Assembly: GCF_018687715.1 (NCBI RefSeq)
Contig: NC_056758.1
Coordinates: 41,733,967-41,797,966 of the forward strand
Source: Carya illinoinensis
Lineage: Eukaryota; Streptophyta; Magnoliopsida; Fagales; Juglandaceae
DNA length: 64,000 nucleotides
Direction of reading: 5' to 3'
Below are positions 13,081 to 25,596 of the stretch, one piece after another. Within the stretch, counting starts at the first letter, position 1. Every line of letters starts with the position of its first letter. The notes under the pieces are model-generated. The model saw nothing but the letters and a program-made list of their open reading frames with translations, was not told the origin of the DNA and did no database searches. The position numbers and the translations under genes are program-made.

Positions 13081-14987
13081 ATGAATTTCTTGTGTTCCTC
13101 ATCTGATTTAAGTATCTTATAGGATTTCTCTGTTTACTATCACTCTCCGAATGACATTCATACTTCGCATTTTTTCCATTTCCATAGGACATTGGTCATA
13201 TTGTAATTCTCCATAGGTATTGTATTATCGTTTGCTACAGATAGAAATAGAATACTCTATGTTCTTTATTGTACTACAGTTTACATTCTGGTATATTTAA
13301 ATGTAACAAATAATATCTCCCCACCTCTGTGATCTCTCTCTCTCTTGCATATGCACAACTCAACTGCTTTTGGCCTTTTTATCTGTTTTGTTTCTTCTGC
13401 AATTTTCTTATGTGTCATTGAGTATGCACGCACGTGTGCCGGTTATGGCTGCAATCTAGATGAATAAAGTGTCGGCAGGCGAAGCAGGTGGTAACAAGCT
13501 TAGCTTTATTGTAGCGGTGGCTGAGGTTTTTGGGTCCTACACTTAACACTTCTTCAATTAAAGGGTTTACATAATTGAGGCACAGGATCTTTTGTAGGGC
13601 ATATGCTGATTCTGGCTTTTTCAGATTTTGCTTATGGTTGGCAATATAAGCAAAGTACATATTTACCCATCAATCTCTATGGTCCACTCTATTTTGGCAT
13701 GGACATTCAAGCAATCAGCAAGATCCTAAGATTTAGGATCTCAAATTCAATTGGGCTATACTTGTTTTTTTTAAGAAAAATGATATTTACAGTTGTTGAG
13801 TGTGCAAGTGTTGCGTAATTTTTTTAGAAAAAATGAATAAGTATAAAATTCACGTAAAAGAAAAAATTAATTTTTTAATAATAAACTCTACTCTTTTTCA
13901 AAATTACACTGTACTTGAGCATTTTACTACTGAATATAGTATAACTCTTTTTTTAATATATATATATATAAATTTGAAAAAAAAAAAAGGAAAAGAAAAG
14001 ACGAGATGCCATATTTTATGAATGGTACCACTTTGATATACCTAAGCTGGCAAGTTTGATGCTAGTGGTTTAGGTTTAAGGTATTCAGGTAGTTGAGAAA
14101 TCCAGCGTCAATGTGTAATGGGCCTTGTCTGGATGGGCATTTCACCCTTCACTCAATTAATTGTATAGAGCATGTAATTTTATCAACCTCTCAAATATAC
14201 TATGGGAATTGCATTTTGGATTGGATGTAATGCAACGAGAAATGATGTTGAAGGGGATACATCATTTTACAATTAGCTAACCTTTGGGCCTTATACGACT
14301 CAGCACAAAAGATTAGCCTAGATTAACGAGGAACTAAGCCCAAAAGATGTTGTACAATCTCAATCTGAGTTCGGACGGAATAGTCCAGGCTGAAGGTCAG
14401 GTTTTTCTGGGCTCAACGATGAGACGTAGGGCTGACACTGAGTCGGACGCCAGCCTAGCCCGGCCTGCCTGATTTTGTATATAGTGAATACGAAGATGTT
14501 TTTTTTTTTTTTTTTCTCCCTCTTTCTTTTGACACCAGAAATAAAACACAAGTGGGATCTAAAATGTAGAAGTCGTTGTATTCCGCGTTTTGGTTTTACA
14601 GGCGGTCTATATGTCTAGGAAAATTTTAATTTACTAGTATAGAATGCAGAGCTTTCATATATATAGTGAGCCAACAACTCAGTTTTGCACCACAAATTGA
14701 TGCCCTTTTGCTGTAAAGTTTGCTTAAACTGTGGCAACATTCTACTTTCAACAAGACATGCTAAATATAAGTAGAGACTATGAATCTCATACAATTTAGA
14801 TACAGGTTTTGAAGGGCAATGACCAATTTACCTTACAAGGATATATGCAACCGTACCTGCTGTTACAACCTATGATATTGTATCAAGAATGGATTTTACA
14901 GTCCTTCCAATGATGTTTTTGAAGCCTCACCATCTTTTCCATCGCTATCTATGATACTTTATCTGTCATATAATTTAATTTAGCAGC
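13081..14987. other. Spacer between the convergent CSLC5 and CNGC genes
   Basis: No gene is seen. Positions about 13765-13935 are a diverged copy of a MITE family that recurs at about 60950-61115 (shared ATGATATTTA, GTGTGCAA, and AATTCACRTA followed by an AATTAATTTTTTAAT block). A C-rich patch at about 14380-14480 looks like an old repeat fragment. The region nearest 15000 is probably the 3' UTR of the CNGC gene on the minus strand. Confidence 0.5.
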
Positions 14988-15091
14988 GTTGAACTTAAAA
15001 TCACCTTCTGCGTCCATCGAGAAATCTGGTTCTTGAGGCAGTTGAACTTAATCATCTTCTGGCTCCATCGAGAAGTCAGGTTCTTCAGGCT
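14988..15091 (-). repeat. Tandem duplication of the CNGC C-terminal coding end
   Basis: On the minus strand the last coding bases and stop (15041-15091) are followed at once by a second, diverged copy (14988-15040). Both copies read GAACC..GA(C/T)TTCTCGATGGA and both end in AAGTTCAAC. Translated, the second copy keeps QEPDFSMDAEGD, parallel to EEPDFSMEPEDD in the gene. Because the stop codon lies between them, the second copy is untranslated as the gene stands. Confidence 0.85.
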
Positions 15092-18000
15092 TTTGTAATT
15101 TAGGAATTTGAACATCCTTGATTTTCTGAGCTCCTCTTCGCGTGTTTGCAGCAAACCTGGAAGCTAGTATCGTGACACCTAGGTTCTGTTTCGCCTGTGA
15201 ATTATATGAAGGTGCTGTTGGATGCTCTTCCTCGTCTTGTTCGTTTTGACTAGCTACTTGCTCGTCAACTCTGTATGAGAATGACTCTCTCATGCTAAGG
15301 TTCTTTACCAGCAACCTCTTCTTGTATCGACGCCAAGCAACCTGAATGAAGCAGGCAGCCCATGTTCTCCAGTGATAAGAGTAAAAGCGGAAAGTGTGCT
15401 GTAGCTTCCTACTATGGAGACGTCTAAACTGATTGGCAACAAATTTGAGATCTTCTGCTCGCAGTGCAAAGGCTTCCACTTCACCAAGGGATCTAACTGT
15501 TCTTGTAGAAGAAGGCAAGTTGAGAGTAGATTTTGGAAGCAATGCCCAAGCAAGCAACTCTTCCCCACAAAAATCCCCCGGGCTCAAGGTAATCGAATTG
15601 AAGAAACCCGTCCGGCCTCCATTTGTAGTTGAGCTCTCAAGCCTCCCTCGGATGATAAAAAGCATTTCTGTCACAGGGTCACCTTCACGAACAATGTAGG
15701 TTCCCTGAGTGCTTAAGGATGACACCAAGCGTTCACAGATGGCATCAAGTAGCTGATTGTCCATCTGTGAGAAAAAAGGTACCTGCAATTGGGGAAAAGG
15801 TACTGGTTTAGCTATTAGTGGAGTAAGAAAAATGAAGATCACTGCAACTTGAGCTATGGCTTTCAATATCAGGAATGAGAAGAATTAGCTGTCTCAAATT
15901 CTGCAAGACATTTTCAGTAATCAGAAATCAACATTTGAGACAGTTAATAGCGCTGTAATACCCAGGCCCTCTTTAAAAACACACTTTGCACAAGAAATAG
16001 GCAGTCTAATATCACCTCCCAAAGGGTGGGGGAAAAGTAACAATCTGTATAGGACACAAAGTTATAAGCTGCATAAGACTTACCAGCGCCAGCATTTAAA
16101 TCTACCAGCAGGATCATATGGTTTGGACACACACTATTTGCATTGAGCAACAGCCTAAGGGTTATTTTGGAGGGCAAAGATACGCCAATAATGCAGGAGA
16201 ATAAGGCAACGTATCTATCAGCAAGAAAAAACAGGCATGCATAACTAGACCAACTGCATAAGCAAATAACTCTTGCCAATTCTTTAAAGAGTGATGTAAG
16301 TTTGTATTAACACTAGCTCATTTGAAAAATTAATTTATCTAAGAAAAAACAAAGTACAGCAGGTAGAGGATAAGAGTTCATGTTAGGAATAAAAACTAGG
16401 TTTAACAGCATCCGTATGTGATATATATTATCAAAGATGGAACATGTCCTGACAAAATCATGGTCCGATGCAGACTTTAGCATGCATAAAATGATCCAGA
16501 AAGAGAACTTACACGTAGAAGAAGGTCCAAGCATAGGTGGCGTTGGATATCTCGACATAGATCTGTAGGCAAGGCACTTAAGATCGACTCTTCATCCACC
16601 CCTCGAGTTGCAAGCCACTTGTACTGAACAAATCGTCGGACGCGTTCTTGAAGGCCTCGAGGAAGTTGACGATGTCTCATCCACTCCTCAGTGTCTCTTC
16701 GCTTGAGCCTCCATTCCTCCAATCTCACGGTGATGGATTGCAGATAGGTCTACACGAAATAGAATGTCTGGAAGATGGTATATGGACATACTTTTCCCTA
16801 TGCATAACAAGTTAACAACTAACATCTACATGGATTGATGCCAATATATTGCAACACAAGAGACCTACTGACTCACTTTATTAAATATGGTTTTAATAAG
16901 TGAGATGTTCAAGACTAGTAAGAAAATGGTGTTCCAACACCTACATACCATACAGCAGATAGATGAGTGAGGAATTCCGACTTCTATAGTTCAAGACATA
17001 TCCTAGAATCAATTATAACACAAATGCTGAAAAAAATCGTACTAATACATTCCTGTCAATGACATTAAAAAGAGTTTAAAAACCCTAGTGATTTTAGAGA
17101 CATCTTTCCTTCTATATCCTGTCAAAGATACTAAGAAAGAAGTTTTCATACTCTTCAGCTTCTCATGTAAGCTGAAGAGATAAGAAAAGGTTCTGAAAAT
17201 TCAACAGTCAATCAGAATGAAAAATAGAGGCCTTGGAGAGAGAGAGAGAGAGAGAGGAAAAAAAAAAAAAACTTCTTTTTGCTGGGTCTAGTTAATCATT
17301 TTCAGGTATCAACCCACTAGAACAACAATTAATTGCTTCATGGAAGATATTGAGTTTGGATAATAAATATAGCCTGTTGTGAGGATAAATGCAGTACTTA
17401 ATGGTGGAGGAGTACCTGCATGTTTCCAATCAAATGCGCAAACAAAACGAGACCCAATATTGCAATGAGGATGGCAAATGATGTTTCCCCAATAAATGTG
17501 CTTGTGCTTAAATTCTGGCCATAGGAACTGAAAAAATGAAAAAAGAAACATGAATCAAAAGAGATGAATCATAATTCTGAATGAGCAAGCCATTTAAATT
17601 ATTTTTTCTGATTTGAAGCCTTCAATTTAATTTTAGATGTGTACAGAAGTTCAGAATCAGGCATTCATCTCCATTAAATATATCTGGGAGGTCTTCTGAA
17701 AGCCAATTAGTCTTTTAGGAAAGCTAAAATCCAGCTGTAGAAATCAGTTTTTCATGCATCTGATACAAGAAGTTCAGGATGTTGTAACAAGTGAAATTTA
17801 TATTGTATGTAGCTATACTTTGATTTTTGTATGTAGGAGACTGGACGTGAGATTCAGTCATGAAGTTTTTTTTGATAGGTATTGTATAGTGTCTACACAA
17901 TCAGAGGGATTAGGCCCTTCACTTAAATGTATGTAATCATAAACATAAACTTCAACAGACTACACACATAATTAGAAGATGCCGGTGTATCATCATATCC

Positions 18001-19858
18001 TTTAAATAGGAAACAAACATAGTGGTGATTGGTGAATATGAATCACATAGCATGTTTGCGAATCATACCTCAAGTTCTGTAAGCCAAACCATAGGCAATA
18101 AAGATACTTCTCAATAAAATTTGAGGAGATGATATTATCTGTCACAGCCTTTTCAAATATGCCAAAATTGAAATCACTACTGCTGTTGCAGACACTAAAC
18201 AAAGCAGTAGCGTTTGCCCATTTCCTGAATTCGGTTGTGTTCCAACTTGGACAAGCCAAGTAACTAAGGTCACATCTGACAGGGCTATCTTCCTTTTTGC
18301 ATTCTGATTTCCAGCATGTTGCTTGTCGTTCAATGGACAACAAATACCATGATGCCCCTATGACCTGCAAAAAAAGAAAGTCAAACTACTGCATAACACT
18401 CTAAAAAGAAATAGGACACTAGATGAAGAAAGTTACATACATGACTGGCTAACATGTATAGGACGAGATTATATGCAGCCCCAGCCCAAGCAGTTTGTGT
18501 GACTACACCGGTGGCTTTAATAATTTGAGAACTTAATGGGAAAATGAGATATAGTCTGGGAATATATTGAAGCAGAACAATCAGTACAAGGGCATTGTCA
18601 GTATGATCAGCTTGGGAACTTTTAAGTGCTGGTAGAATAAACCATATCACGATCTGCCAAAAAATAAAAAAACACAAGCTGATGTTATTTCGCTGCAGAT
18701 TCAAATCAGAAAGATGTGAATGAATTAAGAATATCACTATGTCACATGGTTATTGTGTAAAATTTAGTCCTTTATAGACTTGCGTGGTGTGTAAACTGTA
18801 TAGGACTAAAGTTTACACTATCCATTTAACAATAAGAGGCAAGTTCACTGTAAAATCATTAGCCCTCCCTCCTCACTTTCCTTATTCTAAAATAGGCTCC
18901 AATTCACTGTTGAAGGCATGCCTTGAAAATAGAAGAAAACTCTAACAGCCACTTCAACCCCAATTATCTACATAATGGTAACAATTTTGCTTTTATATTA
19001 GTAGAGTAGAAAGTAAAAAAAATTCACCAGTACAGTCTCATTTACTACAGGCCAGTAATCAGACTCAATCAAACTCGATAAACAATAGATTGGTTTTTCA
19101 TTTATGATTATTGAGCCACCACAGAACCAAAGAATCAATTGCACATGAATCAGACTCAAAACTAATTTGCAGGACCTGAGGAAGAGGCAGTGCAGCCAAA
19201 AGATCGATGAGGAATTCTGATCTTAAATACCACCTTGCAATCATCTTTGGATCCATGACAAGTTCACCCCTCCCAAAAACTCTTGAACTCGGCGATACAT
19301 AAGCCGTCCGGAACTTTATAACCATATGCAACATATAAAATATGTCTGCAACAGTCCGAAAACACGTTATCACAATTCCCAGATTCAAATCAGTTGCCAT
19401 ACAAGACGAATTATCATTGTTCACCACCACCAATGGAACGTAGAAAAAAAGTGGATCAACAAAGAGGGCAACCAAGCAAAAGAACAAGAAAACCCTGTTC
19501 CATTTAAGGATAATATCACTTCCAGGATCGAGAATTCGTTTCTGCCATAGCTTATGATTCTCTGGGAAAACCTTTAACCTCCCAAACGTGGAAGTTGTAC
19601 TAGTACTCTGGTTTCTATCACCAGTACCACTCCCTTCTGGTTTAATCAGAGGCGCCGTTGCCTTGTACAGTGACAAGGGCCTTTCCACATTTTTCTGGGT
19701 GTCATTTTTCTCCCAGGAAGGTCGGAAACTTTGATTTTCATCATTATAAAACCTATGAATTTAAAATCTCACTGATCAAATCACAACAAAAATTGAAAAT
19801 CGGAAGGAGAAAAAAAGAGAATGTGGCAGAGAAATTACCTCACTTTCTTCAACTCCAT
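15048..19858 (-). CDS. CNGC17: Cyclic nucleotide-gated ion channel, CNGC14/17-like (seven exons)
   Basis: A plasma-membrane cation (calcium) channel of plant CNGC group III. Minus-strand exons are 19839-19858, 19176-19752, 18441-18653, 18069-18364, 17416-17527, 16513-16749 and 15048-15782; the phases join exactly and give 729 residues. The short first exon (MELKKVR) is supported because it splices in frame to FYNDENQ, as in relatives. Segment S1 is about residues 91-116, the pore is around WFGLQNLSSYGQN (362-374), the C-linker has VRLEEWRLKRRDTEEWM, the cyclic-nucleotide site spans about 490-610 with the phosphate-binding cassette PGDFCGEELLAW (554-565), and a calmodulin-binding IQ segment is at 626-641. 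One family-atypical residue is seen (DLLLRV for DLLRRV). CNGC14 and CNGC17 cannot be separated by eye; family roles are root and growth calcium signalling. Confidence 0.93.
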
Positions 19859-20359
19859 GCTAGAATTTTTGTTTGGTCACATAAATAAACTAAAACCAAG
19901 AGCATACAGAAGAATATTGCAGGCTTGCAGCAATAATGTGAAGCGAAGGAGACATTGACTGCATGAGTTCTCCTCGGACAACATTTTTCCGAGTATCCCA
20001 GTTTTTTCGGGAAAAAAAAAAAAAATTATGCTGCTCAGGGAAAGTTGAATCTCTCTAAGTTTAACAAACAGATCCTAGTTGAGACTTAGAACAGACAGGC
20101 CGAGATGCACCCAAAATCTTAAAATTTCTTCCAATATGTAAATTAAATTCAATGGAACTTTTTTTTGAAGAAAGAAGCGGTAGCGCCTGGCTTTTTTGAA
20201 GGCTCAAACTGGGTGTAAACATTAAGCAAGGTTGTTACATGCGGTTCGGTGGTTGACTTAGCATTCAAGTCCTCAAAGAAAACTAACAGTAAAAACAGGT
20301 GAACACAGCTCAGACAATCAGTTATTGATGCATATTCAAATTAAGAAAACGCACGATTT

Positions 20360-20391
<32 letters not shown>

Positions 20392-23300
20392 TGGATGGCA
20401 TGAAATAATGGATGCGACTGGGTAAGAGTGTCTCCAGTGAAAGACAAACAGAAAATTGCAGAAACCATGTAAAAAAATATACTTTTAATAGCAGTTTTTT
20501 AGCCTTGCATCAGAAATTCATATGGGATCGATTGGTTATTTCTTTTCTTTTATCCCGGAGATTCGTTATCGAGGCATGATCCCTTATTGCAGAAGAGTAC
20601 TTCACGATTTCTAGGACCCACCAAGGCCGAGCTGGCAAGTGACATTGTTCACAGGTTACTGATTTTTCTGGGACGAGTGAGTTTGGAGTTTGGACGGAGG
20701 GAGAGAGAGAATATTCGATTCATTGACCTCAGCAATCAGCATCATCGAGTTCGTCAAAAAAGGTTAAATTTAGATTTTAACCGATTTTACGGTGTCATGT
20801 TCACCCAATATTTTCTATTGCCTTCTCGTGTTTTTGGAGGCTACATAATCCAAATAAATATAGAAAAAAAAAATTATATATCTCTTTGCCTTTTCTATCC
20901 CTATTTTTGTTCGAACTCGTTGTAAAAACCGTGATGTTGACTAATAACCTGAACAGTTAAAAGAAGAAATAAAGATACATAAATAGCTCCCGAGAGTTGG
21001 TCCCGATTGGGTCCCGACAATTTTGCTCTCTCTCAGGACCGAGCTCATGCTACATCCACCGCTGCTCATAAAGATACACGTATTTTTGGAAAATATTAGT
21101 TACTTCCTTGGGTTTATCTCTGTATTTGACCGTCAATACACTTTGTTTTTTTAATATTTAAAAAAAATTAGTAGTAGTGAGTTTATATATTGTTTTTAGA
21201 TGTTTATAAATTTTTTTTATAAAAATAATAAAAAAAGAATAAACTAGCAGTCATACCTAGTTGTAAGAGCTCCAACTAGCATGATCATTTTCATAAAACA
21301 TATTATTCCAAGGGCCCTGCTAGTCGGCCGAGCTCTTATTGCTGGGCGTGACCACTTGTTCATTCATCTTTTTTTTTTTTTTTAAATATTTAAAAAAAAA
21401 AACAAAAATTTACTAAACTTTTTTAAACATTGAAAAAAAAAACTAACAAAATATACTAATTAACTTTGAGCGGTATATACTACAATCAATGGCGAGCTAT
21501 CAGAGAAAAGACTCAAGACTAATACAAGTAAACTTTTTAATGTTAATGGAATAGGAAATTATGGAAGACAAGAAAAAGTGTTTTTTCATGTCCATTGTCA
21601 ACATTTCAGAAAATGGATTCTGAGTCAGAGCACCGATATATGGCTTATACTCGTATTTTCATAGCAGTAGAGAAACATTAATTACATTAGGGATCCACAT
21701 TTGACTAAGAGCATCTTCGTTCACCATTTTGAAGATCAGATCTTATTAAATGGACACCACTCATTGCCACATCAACAGAAGACAGTATTAAATGTTGACT
21801 TGGCAGATTCTAACACTTTCCAAATTGAAGAGGACCTGTTTTAGTTTGCTCACAAGAAGTGTCATTCAAATTGAATGAAAACTGAATTCCCCGGAAGAGT
21901 TGAATTTTTCTCAACTCCAATGTATCAAAATATATATTTCAAAAAATATTTCTAAGGGTAATTATATCCTTGCACCTCCTTTACTACTATTTTACTACTC
22001 ATCTGTTATTTTTTTTCTTTTGTTACTTGAATCTAGGTTAAGAATCCAAGAATATGACCTTCTTGCATAATAAATAAATCATTTAACCAATATAATCATG
22101 TAAATTAATTCAAGATAAATTCAATTTTTACTCAAAAGAGTACAAGAAGGTCCAGTTTTATAAAATTAAATTTATTTTTAATTAAATTACATTATTACAT
22201 TAATTGATTGAATTTATTTTCTTCTAAATTATACAAAAAATTCATATTCTGAGATTTTGAATTTGGAAATCCAAAGAGCAAAAGGAAAAAAATCAGTTTA
22301 ACAATAAAGATATCATTACCCTTCCCGAAATCCCTTAAAATATTAAGAATCTTATCAGTGATGCTAAAACAACAATTATTGTTTACAACTACACTCGAGT
22401 TGTAACGACTTGGCCCAGTTATACAACATTACAAATGAAGATGAAACTTGCAGTACATGTTGAACATTAATGCAAACGGATGCGCTCCTCTTAAACCAGC
22501 ACACACCCACAAATATCTTACGGATGTGGTTGTACCGCAGCGCCGAGTCTTGAAAGAAAGAACATATATATATATATAGTCGATGCATGATGAAAATGAT
22601 TTGAAAATCCGTGTAAAAGAAAACTCTCCAGTATAAAGCTACTTGCGGCGGTGAATCTCGCCCAACATCATCTGCAGTGTCGGACTTGGAAAACCCAAAA
22701 AAGTGAAGAGAATCCAATGCATTGCAACTTGTAGAGGTCAAAACAAAAATAATACCTTCCTACAAACGAGTTCTGATTGCTTTTTCTGACTGACATAACT
22801 GCATGTTCAGTTCAGCAATTATCCCATTAGTCCAGAACTTGTTTACGTTGGTTGTAGTGGACCAGAAAAATACTCAGGAGTGCCGAGCTTTTTTGAAGAG
22901 ATTAATCATCCAGAAAAAAACAAGACCAAATAGGGAAGCCGCTTTAGCACAAAACGCCAAACCAAATCAGACAGCCGCTTTAGCTCTAAAGCCAATAGCC
23001 AAAGTATCTCTCTACAATTGGAGTCCTTGATCTTCTAGTGAAACCAAAACTTAGCCAAAGGTCGCCAACCACAGCATGAGAACCACCCATGACCCAGTAG
23101 ATATTAAGGAATAAAAAAATACATGAAGGAAATTACAGCAGGCGCATGTAATCGTATAAACAAATCTTTCAACGACCGTGAATGTCAAAGCCATTCCCGC
23201 ACCCAAATAGAGGTAAGAGTAATCTTATACTCCATTTGAGCATCAAGGATAAGATTATTTATAACTCTAACCACCATTTGCAACCCAACCACTGGAGAGA

Positions 23301-24054
23301 TTAAAGATCATTATCGCTACCAAAACAAAATCCTAAAACCAATACCCCCTTTAAAAAAAGCCCAGAGAATTATTAAATAAAAAAAAAAAAAGGAAGAGAG
23401 AGAGAGAGAGGCTTTAAATGGATCATACACCCAAAGTTTTTGAGAAAATCTAATTTAGAAAACAGAACCCCAAAAAAAAAATATTTTATTAAGGAGATTC
23501 CCCAAAACCCCTCAACTTCTGTAGAACAGATATGTATACCTGCCAGAAGCGTTGGACGCTGCTCCTCAATTCTTTCATGTTAAAAAAAATAAACGCCACA
23601 AGAGAGGGAGGTGCATCACAACTGGAGAGATTCAATCAACTAGAAGCATCTACAGAAGTAGCAGGCTGGGACCCACAACCATTCAAAATTGAAGATCCCA
23701 GTGTCAATGAAGAACGAAATCCGGGAAGTGCAGAAGCACACCAACAATGAAGCAGGACCAGAGGAGACCTCAAAACCAAAAAAAAAAAGCATATGATTTT
23801 AGCAAAGCTCTCAATGAACTGCCCTCAATAAACTCATAATGTTGAGATCTGCTATAATGGAACTACATATTCTGCATAGAGAAAAGGAAAAACCCAGCTC
23901 AAAATTAAAGAAAGAAAGGAACTTATCCAAATCCAAGAGTAGAAGCTGTGGGCGTCGCCCGTTTAAACAGTCATAGTGAAGTCCAAGCACACTAATTAAC
24001 ATTCATTTCCAGTATCTTCCTCTTAACAAAGCCAAGTGAGCGAGGCTTCAATAC
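19859..24054. other. Spacer between CNGC and RSZ22
   Basis: The first 500 bases include the CNGC promoter and leader, with a GA repeat at 20360-20385. AT-rich, partly palindromic blocks near 21100-21480 look like decayed MITEs (CAGTCATACCTAG, GCTAGTCGG). An open minus-strand frame at 22376-22741 has no recognisable domain. Part of 22400-24000 may be an extended 3' UTR of RSZ22, but nothing in the sequence proves it. Confidence 0.45.
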
Positions 24055-25556
24055 TTAGCTCCTGCTTCGGCGTCGATCCCTAAGACCATTTCTGCATAAA
24101 GTTGAGCAGAAACATTATCAAAGATGATAAAATTAATAAACGAAGTTAACACTAATACTGCCAATACATTCACTTTTGTTTGTGTGGTGATGGTAATTTT
24201 GTGAGCGAGTGGTTCAAATATTTGGAAGTTTAATAATCTATAGCTACTAACATGGAGAATCATGTATGGGATGAAGCTATAAGCTAATAAGGTCAGGCCT
24301 GATGCTCCTGTCCAGCAAACAAATTAAAGACGGCGGAACTGTTACACTTGTGCCCAGGTACGGAAGACGTGTGGGAAAGTGTAAGCTCATTTTTTGGCTA
24401 TTGACAGGAAAAAGATGGCAAATAAAAGGTGTTACCAGTTATGGATACTCACACAAGGCACTTGGCTGTTAAACAAAGTCTAGTAACCTTCCTGCAGGAG
24501 AGCACCTTCTACCAACAACCTAAAGAATACGATTTTTTAAAAAAAAAACAGAGCAAAAGAACCTCACCCATTAGCATATGGCACTTCCTCACGTCCACGC
24601 CCACGGTACGGAGGTGACTTGCTGTAGCTGCGCCCACGAGGTGTCAAACTGCGGCGTCTAGGGGATCGTCCACTAGGACTGTAACTCCTGCCACACAGTA
24701 AGAGTGTCAACGGGCATCAGGCTACAAGTAGCATGGTTTTTCAACCTAGATTGGGCATATCCCCCATCTTAAGCTCCCAACCCAGCTCAATATCACATTT
24801 ATACTAATAAGGCAACAGCAGTATTAGTGAAAACACTCTACTTATCAAAAACATATTAAGACTCTCTGGCATGAACTTGCCTTCGACCATAACTTGGGCT
24901 TCTTCGATATCGAGGGGGGCTGCGACTACGACGCCGTCCTGACCCAACACGCAGACGACATTCACGAGCAAAATGACCAGGCTCACCACACTCATAGCAC
25001 TTCAAATCAGAACCTCCAGAGCGACCTCTCCCACCTCCACCTCCACCTCCACGACCACCACCCCCACCTCTAGAGTTGTGAGATAGTTCAACTCTCCAGC
25101 CATTCTTGCCTGTTCATAACAGTAACAAATAGCTAAGGAGAAGGTCTAGAAAATATGCTATGAATAGTAAAAAAATATTTTGAAACAGCTGAAGATAATA
25201 GTGAACATTCGTGCAGACTTTTGGAAAATTTAATGTTCAATAAATACAGAACTAATGAACCTCTCCAGAAATAAATTCACAATATCCAAGTATTAATAAA
25301 TTATGAGACCACAAATCTAAAGGCTTTGTAGAGAATAAAAAAATCAGAAATAGAAAGTCTGGAAGTGTATGACAACTTAAAGTGTGGCAAGATGGCTTCC
25401 ACATAATAAGGCATTCTCTAGGGAGCATAAACTTTGTACACAAGGGAGTTCTGCTCACGGACTTATACCCGTGGGTAGCCCAAGTGGTAAGGGCGAACTT
25501 GTGTGCATGAGCCCCATGTCACAGGTTCGATTCCCCCAGTCATAGATATATATATT

Positions 25557-25596
<40 letters not shown>

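Noticed and set aside
22376..22741. 121-codon minus-strand frame between CNGC and RSZ22
   Set aside because: No domain, unusual Cys/Ser content and no splice or start context. It may be 3' UTR, so I did not call it.
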